From: Lojkania enalia
Taxonomy: Eukaryota; Ascomycota; Dothideomycetes; Pleosporales
Reading direction: 5' to 3'
DNA: 64,000 nt
Assembly: GCA_010094045.1 (NCBI GenBank)
Contig: ML986651.1
Span: forward strand, 62,001-126,000
This document shows positions 1 to 10,800 of the stretch, one piece after another. The notes beneath the pieces were generated by a model, which worked only from the letters and a program-made list of their open reading frames with translations, made no database searches and was not told the origin of the DNA. A program made the position numbers and the translations under genes. Each line of letters begins with the position of its first letter. Position 1 is the first letter of the stretch.

Positions 1-67
1 ACCAATCTCCGTCGTGTACTTCGTCACTCGCCTTCGTAGACCAAAATACTATAGTCATTCACTGATC

Positions 68-1146
68 ATGGACTCACTGGTTAGTCGCCCTGTAAATCCG
101 CAGCAGGTGAATTTTGCGCGAATGGTTTGTATTGAGTTGTGATAATACCCTCCTCAAAGCCTCCGCCTTCATGGCCCCGGGCTTGTTGTTCTATCTAACT
201 AGACGGCATCTAGCCCAATCCGCCGCCACCCATTGACAACACGCAGCAAGGTAGTGTCGGAACTCTAGCGAATACGACAAACAATGAGATCTCCATCTCC
301 GGTATCGTACCAGTGCCACAGAACCTTGTCGCGACAGGTAAGTCATCAGCATCTTAGAGACACTAACACATTCTTATGAGAACAGTCGACTTGTGTACGA
401 AACTCGATCTTGGGACGATTGCCCTACACACCCGCAATGCTGAGTACAGCCCCAAGAGGCAAGACTCATTATCACAGTCGCTTCGAGGTTGGGACGAGCT
501 GATAGTCAGACAAGTTCGCTGCCGTCATTATGAGGATTCGGGAGCCCAAGACCACTGCACTTGATATGTCTGAATTACTCATATCCATTTAGTTGGACGC
601 TAACAATTGTGACAGTGTTCGGAAGTGGTAAAATAGTCATGACTGGTATGCTATGATTCAGATAGCCCTTAAACCACACTGATATTACCTAGGAGCCAAG
701 TCAGAAGGGGACAATCGCCTTGCCACTCGCAACTACGCTTGAATCATCCAGAAGCTAGGCTTCAATGCGCGTTTCATCGGGTTCAAGATCCAGAACATTG
801 TTGGCTCTACCGACGTCAAGTTTCCGAGTCGTCTGGAGGGTCTTGCTAACGCGCACGCCACCTTACGTCTTACGAGCCAGAGCTTTTCCCTGGGGAGGTC
901 TCTATGTGTGCTGCGAATAGACATGTGTCGTGCTGATAATAAGATCTAGATTGATATACCGCATGATGAAGCCAAAAGTGAGAATCGCAAAACATTTCCT
1001 CCCGCTGAGCTAACTGGGTCGCGTAGATCGTACTGCTCATATTCGTCAGCGGGAAGATTGTCCTCGCCGGTGTAAAGGTCCGTGAGGAGATCTACCAGGG
1101 CTTCGAAATTATGTACCTGGTTCTTCAAACCCTCCACAAGATCTAG
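68..1146 (+). pseudogene. Decayed paralogue of the TATA-binding protein (TBP) gene
   Basis: TBP binds the TATA box and nucleates RNA polymerase I, II and III initiation. Almost the whole conserved core can be read in pieces: SGIVPVPQNLVAT (300-337), LGTIALHTRNAEY then PKR (about 410-455), FAAVIMRIREPKTTAL (515-562), [16 protein letters not shown] (750-810), [18 protein letters not shown], and [13 protein letters not shown] before a stop at 1144-1146. The N-terminal exons look intact from the ATG at 68, with a clean intron at 338-385. Damage is clear further on. An in-frame TGA at 740-742 replaces the usual Arg codon of YARIIQKLG (a CGA-to-TGA transition), one base is missing near 865-870, and the donors after PKR, after the TTAL codons and after FPG no longer begin with GT. 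A functional TBP must lie elsewhere in the genome. This is a degraded duplicate rather than a misread intact gene. Confidence 0.88.
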
Positions 1147-2410
1147 ACGTTCACACTTGGATATCGGGCAACTTTAGCCTCTTCGAGTTGACTAGAGCCC
1201 TGAGACACATTCCCACGTTAGGCGCTAGTACCCCATTAGGTAGTTGGCTGAATTCCTTCCTTGGTTCTTTCCTCCCTTTACCTTTAAGCATGGCATGGAG
1301 TTTGGAGTTCCTATCAGCACAGAGGATATGATACCCTTTCCTGTAGCCCCTTGTATCTGATCTTATACTGTACCATATACTCGGGATATACTCACACAAG
1401 GATGTTCAAGCGAGGATGGCATTATAAATGGTGGGCGAGTACTATGATACCCAATAATCTGTGCTCATCCGGAAGACAATTGCCCATATTACTGTCTCTG
1501 CAACGATAGCTTGTGTCTTAAAACATCGTTATGACCGGGGAGTAGAGAAAGGAGAACGGCGCTTTAGAAGTATTAATACATAGTAGTGGCTCTGTAATAG
1601 CGGTCGGCGCCTATCAATCATCTCCTTCTATCGCGTACGAAGGACACCGCTTCCTTACACCACAACAACCACACTACCCCCTACCTCCTGGAGCATATAT
1701 ATATACATATACAACACCCAGCCTACCCACTAACCGCCCTCCCTAAGCCAAGCGTCAGCCATCCCAGCGTACGCACATCCGCCGCCGATCCCCGCCGATC
1801 CCCAAACTCGTTCAAAACGCTCTCCCTGGACCGTCCGCCGCAATGCACATCACCCGGGACGTCCGCCTCCCAATCCTCAGCGTTGGGATCTTCTCGGATC
1901 CGGGGATCTGCGACTCGGAAGCTCCCAATTTTTTTTGTTTAAGAAAAATTCACCGAGCGCCCGCGTGTCGTTTGGGTTAGCGAGGCGGGCGATCGGCGGG
2001 TGGGGAGGGGAAACGGTTAGCGGGTTGCTTCTTTGGTGGGGGGGACGCGTGTCGCGCGGTGGGCTGCGGTGGTGCGGGTTCGTTCAAGGCTACTGCTTGG
2101 ACTGGGAGGGAGGGATGGGCGGAGCGGAGAGGTGCGTGTGCGGGCGGAGATTTGTTGTTTGATTATTGGTTGGGGGAAGTTTTAGGGGTGTCTTGTTGCG
2201 AGCTTCAGTGGAGGTGGAAAGATCTATTTTATTAGATAGGTCCGTTTTGTTTAGGTTTCCTTCTAGTGTTTTGGTCCTGAGAAATTTCTTCTTTTATGGA
2301 ACTTTGACTACCGATCGTAATGTGCTGGTGTATTTGAATAGTACTGTCGCTGAGGAGGCCTCTCTAGTAGGCACTGTTTCGGCAAGCTACCACTTCTCTC
2401 CACAACCTTC
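1147..2410. other. Intergenic stretch, no gene recognised
   Basis: Between the TBP pseudogene and the end of the phosphotransferase gene I find no protein resemblance. The 1935-2165 part is strongly G/T-biased on the plus strand, with an open frame of 75 codons that is probably compositional. It is likely 3' flank of the minus-strand gene that follows. Confidence 0.5.
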
Positions 2411-3404
2411 CTATACCCCAGCAAACAAATCTCTACTATCATCATTTACCCTTACCTTTCCATCGCTCCCACGCTTCCTCCCTCGGCCCCCTCGGCCCCC
2501 TCTTTCTCCTATCCGTCTACCCTTCCCGTCCCCACCTCCGACCTCCTTCCTCCACGCTTCAACATCAACCTCTGTTCCATCCGGTAGCACTCCATCCATC
2601 ATCAGCACACTCCCACCCTTCTTCCGATTCTCCACTCTCTTAAAGAACTCATACGGCAAGAACCCCTCCTCATTCCCCTCGGTCAAAATAACCCCATTCT
2701 CGCTAGCAAAGAAGCGGATCCCGGCCTCCATCGCCCTCCCCACATCCACAAAGATCAAAATTGTACTACTCTTCCGCATCCCCGAGATGACGGGCGGGGC
2801 TTCCCTCTGCTCTTCGCCGGCTGCAGCATTAGAAATAGATGTGAAACCTGCAGGTAGGCCCGCTGCAAAATGGATATGATTCCTGCCCATCCGGCGTAGG
2901 CCACCGCTCTTCAAAATCAACCCCCACGCCCGCTCGTCCGTCCCATGCACCACTATCTCCGGCACATTCCCAGCCTCGGGCGTAATCGGCGTGAGCAACC
3001 CCTCGGTGTCGACTTTAATCGAGTGGCCCTGGTTCGCACGGATGAGGTAGTCAGCCGGATCATCCGACTCCTGGACAGTATCGACAGTTGTAGATTCTAA
3101 ATTCTCGACCGGGACGCCTGCCGTATCGTTGTAGCTGTTCAGCGAAGAGGCGCGGATGAGCGAGAAGCGCTGTTTGTCGTTTTCGGCGACCACGCTACGG
3201 AGCTCGGGGAGGGTGATTTTGAGTTTAGAAAGCGAGGGCGTGTTGAGCTGGAAACTTAAGTTTCAGAAAGGTTGAAAATAGGGAAATTGAATTGAATTTC
3301 GGACAAGGATTTCCGAAGAACACATCTACAATCGGAAAACAGGACAAATGATTCTCAGAATGAAGAAATTAGAGAAAACGAATAATGCTGGGGAGAGAAA
3401 ATAG

Positions 3405-3443
<39 letters not shown>

Positions 3444-3615
3444 CCCAACTCACAGCGTCTCGAACATTAACATACCCCCCCTTTCCCAACATCAACCCCT
3501 CCTGATTCGCTCCATGCCTCAACAACCAACTAACCTTCCGGCTAACTTGCTGGTCACGTGGTAAATCTTTTGGATTGCGGCCGCCACGGCCTCGTCTGCT
3601 CGACATTGCAGACAA
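2411..3615 (-). CDS. TPT1: tRNA 2'-phosphotransferase (Tpt1/KptA family)
   Basis: Tpt1 removes the 2'-phosphate left at the splice junction after fungal tRNA ligation, passing it to NAD+. Two exons, 3615-3454 and 3247-2411, give 332 residues. The intron joins RDA to LNTPSL in phase 0. Family motifs are present: SWLLRHG near residue 32 with the catalytic Arg-His, then YLIRANQGHS, VVHGTDERAW and GLRRMGRNHIHF. The C-terminal third (ILIFVDVGRAMEAGIRFFAS...) fits the ADP-ribose-binding half. A Gly/Arg-rich tail of about 35 residues extends past the usual end. The start at MSAMSSRRGRG is the first ATG of the open frame. The intron is long for this window (206 bp) and carries a T19-A20 tract. The regulator downstream is on the same strand, with about 1 kb between the two genes. 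Confidence 0.93.
3405..3443. repeat. T19-A20 homopolymer palindrome in the TPT1 intron
   Basis: Nineteen T are followed directly by twenty A. This forms a perfect inverted repeat that could fold into a hairpin in the transcript. It begins about 10 bases inside the donor site. Length at homopolymers is prone to assembly error. Confidence 0.9.
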
Positions 3616-4638
3616 CGCTTGCTTCAGAGTACGTGAAATTGTGGTCGACTTTCCGGTATTCCAAATGGGCTATATAAGTCTCTGGCCAAGCGAACTATAG
3701 TGTAATAAGAAATTGATTAATGGTTGCCAATTTAGAGTCGTGAGTCAGATGGTTGGGGAATGAGGAACTCAGGATTATGTGGGTGAGATCACGATTCATG
3801 GCTGACGCTTTGGTTTGTGGAGTCTGCGCCACATCCTTTTGCAGGCCAATCAAGAGCTGGAGCGTTATGACAGCAGCCGTAATTTCGAGGGCCAATCACA
3901 GATATTTGTATTTCGATCCTGCATTCAACAACCTACTCGCATGGCAGGTAGCAGAAATTCTAAGATTTGACTTTTTAGGCCTGTCAATATTTACAAGAAA
4001 GATTTACTTTCTCTACAATTTCCTTTTCTTCAACCTCGTAACCTTTTCAAATGTCCTAGAAATTGTCCTACTAGGGTGTCAAATGACAAACTGTAAGCCC
4101 GAACCCGACCCTGCAAACGCCATATGTATGCTCTATGGTATTGGTATCTCTCATCCGTAACCTCTTACCAAAACAACGAGTGATCCTGGTCTTAAAAACC
4201 GGGAAAGCGCTAAACTCCAAACCAAAGTATCAAAAATACAGAGGGGTATCATGAAGATACAAAGCGGACGTAAGAAAGTAAATGGAGGCTGATGTTCAAA
4301 ATTACCATCGAGAGTAGCCTGCTCTCGCCTCCTGACCAGCCTGGTGATCCTACCAGTAGAGCGCGGGGGTATCATTTTTTAAAAAGTCATCCGATCCTTT
4401 TCCGTGATTTGATGTATTGAAACATCGAGATGTTGAGTAGTAAGTTGATTCCAAGTAGAAAAACCATAAAAGGACGCCGTTTCGAAGAAGTCATATGTTG
4501 GGCTAGCTTCCGCAGGAAGACCCAATATAGTCGGTGACGCTCTAGCATATATATGATGCGTGTATTTGATGGTCGCGGATGCAACAAGCTTGGCCAATTT
4601 GGAACATCAATGTCGGTTACTGCGAGTCGTCCAATTTG
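3616..4638. other. Intergenic: upstream of TPT1 and 3' flank of the regulator
   Basis: No gene recognised. Some frames of 60-135 codons are open but AT-rich and resemble nothing. The part next to 3616 should hold the TPT1 promoter; no clear core element stands out. Confidence 0.5.
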
Positions 4639-7600
4639 TCAACGCCAACCTCCCATTCCGGGACCGCTAGGGTTGTATCCGGAATTGGTACCAAAACTGA
4701 GGCCGGGATCCATAAAAGTATTTGCCCATTCTTCGCTGCCAAACCATTCTTCAAGATTCACGTTCCCGCTTTCACCAGTGGGCACGTGTACGTTCTGCGG
4801 CTGTGGATGCGAGGGAAACCCTTTCTGGGTAGGCGCTCCCGTCATCTGACCACCCTGCATCAAATACATCGGCATTGGGCCATAGAGCTGGACGTCAGAG
4901 TCTTGTCGGGCTGCCGGAGTTGGCCGCGAACCTATGGGAACGGGACTGAAGGTTGCAGGATGCCCTTTCACATCCATACCTGAAACTTGGAACGGAATAT
5001 TTGCTATTGGAGACCCGTCTTTCCCCTGAAATCTATGCAGGTTGTTGTTGTTCTCAAATGTCGTCATTGGCTGGTTAGGATATGCAAACGGATCGGTAGA
5101 CGGGAACATCATTGCAGACACGTCTGATAACGGGACATTTAGGCCAGTAGGATCAACATACGTAGCGTTTAAAGGAGTTCCTGGGAACGACGTACCGGGA
5201 ATATGTCGAGGAGTGGGGGCGATTCCAAAGTTGCCGGGATTACTCCCAGTCGTTGTCGAGGTAGGAGTCAAGCTCGGAGCAGAATCGAAAAAGTCAGAGC
5301 TGGATTGGGATGGAGAGCCGTACGGGTCAAGACCAAGGTTTACATAGTGCGCCTGAGATATGGGAAGTGAAGGGCCGACCGTAGGACGCTTGCTATTAGG
5401 TATCGCCTCCGGGAATGTGCTTGCGCGTCGAATTCCTGGAGGCGAGAAGTCGTGGTCCTGTTTTAGTAGGGTTGGACGACTTGGAAGCGACTGTGGTGAG
5501 CCATCTTGACGACGCTTCTTGCTGGCTATAACTTCACCGCTTCGCTTTACGCTTTCAGGCAATTTATCGAAAATATTCTAGTCAGATGATTAGTATCAGC
5601 AACTTAGGTGAAGAATTTGAACATGACGTACGTTGAGAGCAACAGTACACCTATCAGCGGCCATGCTCCTCTTTGCGAAGTGTGCCAAAACCTCTTTACC
5701 TTCTAGCGCGTCCCGGAATAGCTCGTAGCTCGTCGGACTATTTGGATTCTCTAGAACGAAATATAAAATCGATATGATCGCGAAGAATGTGGTGTACATG
5801 GTGAACCAATAGGCGCCAATTAGGAGGCCCCTCTTTCTCATCTCCATTGTAATATGGATTATATTACGTGAGACGCTGATACAAGCTGACGCGCAGGCAA
5901 ATGCCCTCTGATCTTCGGAGTTGTTTTTGTGTGTCTGTGACACGTAGTGAAGGAATGGCCGATAAAGAAGCAATTGCGCGTGACCATAGGCCATTCTTAG
6001 AAGATGCTGGACCCTGCATTTGGTGAGTATGCCAAAATTCTCTTTGAAGTACAACCTAGAGAAATACCTTGTAAGTTTCGGAGGGGCATCTCCACCAGGC
6101 CTTAGCGCCATTGGAAGCTGATCAAACCAAAGCTGCATGTCCTGCTCTATTTCCCGAATCTTCGAATAGCTTACCGTGTATGTAACCGAGTTCTTGCCAC
6201 CTGTTTGAGTACCTTTGATGGGATAGACATGCCTGCAGATCTTAGCCAGGATTTGGACGACTCGAGTGTGAGCGTTCGCGCCAGCCATTAAGGGTATGGT
6301 TCCCTCTGGCATTGGCCGTATCTCTGTCTCTGTGATGTACTCATCGTCGAGTTCAGCTGGCCAGTCCTGATCAACATCATCATCGCTCAGGAAAGTTGGC
6401 AGTCCTAGCATGGCACTGACATATGTATCCATTTTGCGTACAACCCAAAACACGCGCTTTCGAGTTTCTGCTTCGATTGGGTTGAAGCTGGTATTGACAG
6501 CTTTGAATGACCGGTGCAATCCCATGCGCAACGCTGATCGCAGCGCAACCCCAATATAAGCATAGCAGGTGGAAAGCTTGGCGGACGACTGGAGAAACTG
6601 AATCATGAATAGAATGGCCTGCAACGAAGTCAAGTCTCTACAATCGGCGATATCAAATAGTTGACGAGAGGCCCGGAAATATTTGAAGCTAATCAGGTCA
6701 GCCAAAATGCAACAGAACGAGGCAAACTACACTCGTACCCTTCATCAATGGCGGTTCCATAGCCGGCATCATCATGGTCAATTACTCTCTTAGAAAATAG
6801 AGTGCCAAGCGCGAGAACAGCATATAGAAGTGGTAAGAACTGATTCTCGGATTGTCCGTAGTTCTCAGGTGTCGTGTCGTAGATGCGATCCATAGATTTA
6901 TAAAAAGACGGCAAGTGCACTACTCTAAGCAAAGCACCGGCATCAATCAGGGCATTATCGCACAGCACTCTCGCTTCTCTCTTAGGAGGCAAATCCGTGC
7001 CGGTAGGCATTACACTGGAAGAATCGGCAGGTGATTGATTCGGCGAGTCAAACACTTGAGACATTGGCCGGTACTTGACAAAAGGCGAATTGCCAGGTGG
7101 CCCTATTATATCGCTAAACTGCTGCTGCAATCTTTTCATGAAGCTGAACCCCGAAGAGTGGCCGTGATAATCCCAATTCCCATCCTCATCGAGGTCGAGC
7201 TGGCCTGTAGCCTTCACCATAGACTCAAGATGATGATCATGGGGCTCCTCCCTGCCTTGCTCGGCGAGGCGTGGTGGCATTCTGGGATCATGGGGCAATG
7301 GCTGGAGACGCGGACCCCCCAAAGGCAACTGCGGAAGCATACCATTCTGCAAGTGGGCGTCGATGTTGGGGTCGTTCAAGTCAAGTGTTGGAAATACAAC
7401 GGACAGCAGGGCCTTTGCGCGCTTCAACTGCGTCTCCAGGGCCTCGATATACTGCGGGGCAGCATTGCGCCGGCGGTTTGAAGGTTGATCATACGTGCAT
7501 TCTGCGGAAGGTGTCAAATCAGTATGAGAGAGCAAGTATAGAGAGCCGGAGGGACTGTGCGAGAGTGAAAGACGAACCATAGCTGTAGACCGTGCAGTGT

Positions 7601-7845
7601 GTGCACGGCTGCTTGCCATCGCACTTGATCTTCTTGCGCCGACATTCATCGCACGCCCGAGTCACTCTGCGGCGCTTTTGCATGGGGGGAACAGCAGGCC
7701 TCTGGGGTTGGTCGGCGTCATCGTCGATGATTGGCGACGGCTGGTCGGTGGTATCCGGAGTCTCGTCTACTGGAGAGTGGTCCCACTGGGCTGTTTGGGT
7801 AGATCCTGCAGTCTGGACGTCCAGCGCATCGGAGGGAGAGTCCAT
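4639..7845 (-). CDS. Zn2Cys6 transcription factor with fungal middle homology region
   Basis: Predicted nuclear DNA-binding regulator of 990 residues from five exons: 7845-7578, 7501-6739, 6688-6068, 6013-5632 and 5577-4639. All junctions keep frame. The zinc cluster is at Cys65, 68, 75, 81, 84 and 91 (CX2CX6CX5CX2CX6C), preceded by KRRRVTRA and followed by a basic linker and a short coiled region (ALETQLKRAKALL). The fungal-specific regulatory domain spans roughly residues 290-700, with the typical LALGTLFSKR, YAYIGVALRSALRMGLHRS and ETRKRVFWVV segments. The last 300 residues are Pro/Ser/Asn-rich and probably hold an activation region. The cluster sequence, especially HCTVYSYECTY, recalls the yeast Asg1/Cta4 group from memory; I do not assign a target pathway. 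The intron at 6014-6067 is 54 bp with no in-frame stop, so retention would add 18 residues. Confidence 0.9.
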
Positions 7846-10800
7846 GGTGGTGCACAGATGGGCAGCATTGGGGCGGGCTGGGGGAGTAGGAGGCTAAGAG
7901 GGAAATGCCACAGCTGGAATCAGCCAGGGTTGAGTCAGCAGCAGCGGAGGGAGCAAAGGGACAATTATTGGAAGAGCGCGGTGGGAACAGTAAGTGTGGA
8001 TAACAAGCGTCAGGTCACAGGATTAGAATGGCTGGTGGAGTCCTAGCGGCGGCGCTCCCATGGCGGTTGTCTCCCGCCCTTGGGACAGGCTTGGGACAGG
8101 CCGGCGTGAACTGGCATTAGCGCAGCCACCCATCTCCGCGCCGAGCGAGGATGCACATCCATGGCAGGACAAGGGCTCGGCGGAGGCCTCCGCAATGGGC
8201 GTCGGGAGGGGAGGGGGGACGCGCTGGATGCGTGCTTGTATATAGCGCGCAGCGAGGGTAATGACGATGACGATGTCTGCAGCGCGCGCCGCTGGGCCCG
8301 CCGGTAAGGGCCGCCAGCGCAGGGCACCGTGACCGACGACGCCCTGCCCACGGCCGCAACGGAGGCCCGCAGGACGAACACGCCGCCAGCCGCTCTCCGG
8401 CAGCTCCAGCACCAGCAGCTCCCAGCAGCAACACCTGGGCGCGCAGCCAGCGGGCGGAGAGGAGGACGCCCACGTACGCCAAGGACGAGGTGCAGCCGGT
8501 GCAGGGCTCGCTTATCTGCATGCTGTGGCGTGGAGTGGCATTGTGCAGCGGTGCGGTGGTGGTGCTGGTGATGCGGTAGTGCGGTGGTGCGGTGGTGCAG
8601 AAGACGCGGGTTGCGTCAGGAGGGGTCCCCTTCCGGCGCGACGCCACACTGCACCACCAGCGCCGGCACCACCAGCACCGGCACCACCAGCACCACGCCG
8701 CCACGCCGTCACCGTCACCGTCCCCCCTGTCGCCGCGCGCGAGCGAAGAGAAACTTGGCAAGCCGCCCAGCATCCTTGGACAACGGCCACCTCCCCCCTC
8801 CAAGCGCATCCGTCCGAGTCCCAAGGCTGGGGCGGGATGGCCTGATCTTCGGTTCCATCGCATCTAGCTTGACATGTCGGTTGCTTCTGCTGCTGCTCGC
8901 GATGCATGGGCACAGTCACGTCGGCAGTCTGCCAACAGCAGCGATCGGCGCCGGGACGCAAGGCCTCCTTAGGCATTGGTGGTATTGGCGGGCCCTGAAT
9001 CTGCCCTCGTGGGGCCAAGCTTCGCGCGTTGGCTGCCCGGGCTGTGCGTCGGACGGGCTGCTACGGCCTTCCCACCCGGCTCGCGCCACTCGCAACCACA
9101 ACCCACTCAAGCCACCTCTTTGGGATACGCTATTCACTCGGCCTGCCTTATGCCTGCTCCCCTACACTTTATCCGGGCCTAGCGGCGTCCGCTTCTGCCT
9201 CGAGGGCATCCTGTGCTGGCCGTGGTTGGGTCGGAACGCTGGAGCTCCGTCGACCTCTTACATATTCCTGTGCTGCATATGCCTCGGGGGGAAATGCAAC
9301 AGACGGGGTTGTCTAACGTGGGCCCTATGAATAGCCTCAGCTGGTCGTATTCGTTCGCGGGGACCCAGCCTCCGCAACAGCAAATATGCCATAGCCCGCG
9401 GGTCGTGTGGTCAAATTTTGATTGTACAATATCTGGTAAAGCTTGCCGGCCATGACCAACCGTACATATAAAAATATCTGTGGCTGTGGTGGTCCCTCTC
9501 CTTTCCCCTCCCCCGCTGGTCCGCTAGAACAATCCTGAATTCTTCCATGGCCCAACGAGGAAGGAAACATTGCATATGCGAAGTTCCACCTCCGCTTAAT
9601 TGTCTAGGTTGCCGGAGAAAGGAAGGCCCGCGAGCAGATCTTCATCACCACAATATTGGAATTATTGAACGTCCCCAAACGGTGTATATCCCGAGCGTCG
9701 GACCAAAATCGGCTTGGGGAGTTACTTCTCCGCTCCTAGGCAGCTGGCTGTCGGACTTGCAAACTATCAAATCTCGGCCAAGTTTGACCACTAGAACCGG
9801 TTGTTACTGGAGTTATGCTTTGCCATCTTTCATCCTTGCCAGCGCGTATGTACGATATGGACGAATTGCTGGTAGTAGCTCACCCAGTCGTCGGTTTCCG
9901 CTATCTACCTCCCCTTCTTGCCAAATCTCAGCGGCATGTCATCGCCCAAACCCTAGAGTCAGCCTCGAAATTAGTTCCGTTACGGTCGAAGCGCCATGTC
10001 CCTTAGTTCCGCATCGTACATGCCGCTGTGCCCACTTCGCTTAGTCGTAGCACACGCTCTCGGAATCATAGTTCGCACCGAGCCCAAGCTTGATGCATTA
10101 TTACGTACATAATCCATCATGTTGGTAGGTTGTCTTTTCCATCTCTTTTCGGCAGCGATCGTTGAGTTGCGGACCCTGGACTTCCAGGGCAAAACGTGGA
10201 GGGGGCTTGAGGCACTCGCCTCAATCGTGGGTCGTGTGGCGGGTTTTGTGGCGTCATGCATTTGCTGGGATTTTCAATTTCGACGGCCAACGGCCAAGTA
10301 GTGGCTGAGGTCTGGTTAAAAACCCTGTTATCTACCAACTTCGGCGCCCTTTCGGCACAAGGCTCCCCGCAAACAAGACCTAACCGTAGCCACGTGAGTT
10401 GCAGATAAGGCAGCCGTAGAACCCCAAGATCGGGTGCAGCATATATTCGCAGGATGAATAGACAAATACCCGTGCCGGGATCTGGCTTCAGCTAAATGTG
10501 CCCCTCATATCGATTCTTATGTGCCATGACGTACTGTTTCACCGACAAACGGTCCTGCACCAATTGAGCTGGCAACTCGCGAGAGCAACTGCCAACGTGG
10601 CATAGTCCATCAGGAGATATGTGCGAAATGATCGAGAAGAGTAAAGTAAGCCGAGCCTCGCGAATTAATCCTGGATATACGACCCTTATCACCTGTGCCA
10701 TGGGGACGATCCTTTCTTGATATCAACTGGTGTGTTCTCGCTTCGAGTATTCCACGTTTTATTATTATTCCCCACTGATGACCCCACACTTGCAGTATAG

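Noticed and set aside
2166..2879. Open plus-strand frame of 237 codons opposite the TPT1 second exon
   Set aside because: Antisense to a strongly supported gene; Ser/Pro/Leu-rich product without motifs.
8023..9330. Several overlapping open frames of 100-250 codons on both strands
   Set aside because: GC-rich sequence suppresses stops in all frames; products are Ala/Arg/His/Pro-rich with no family resemblance or splice logic.
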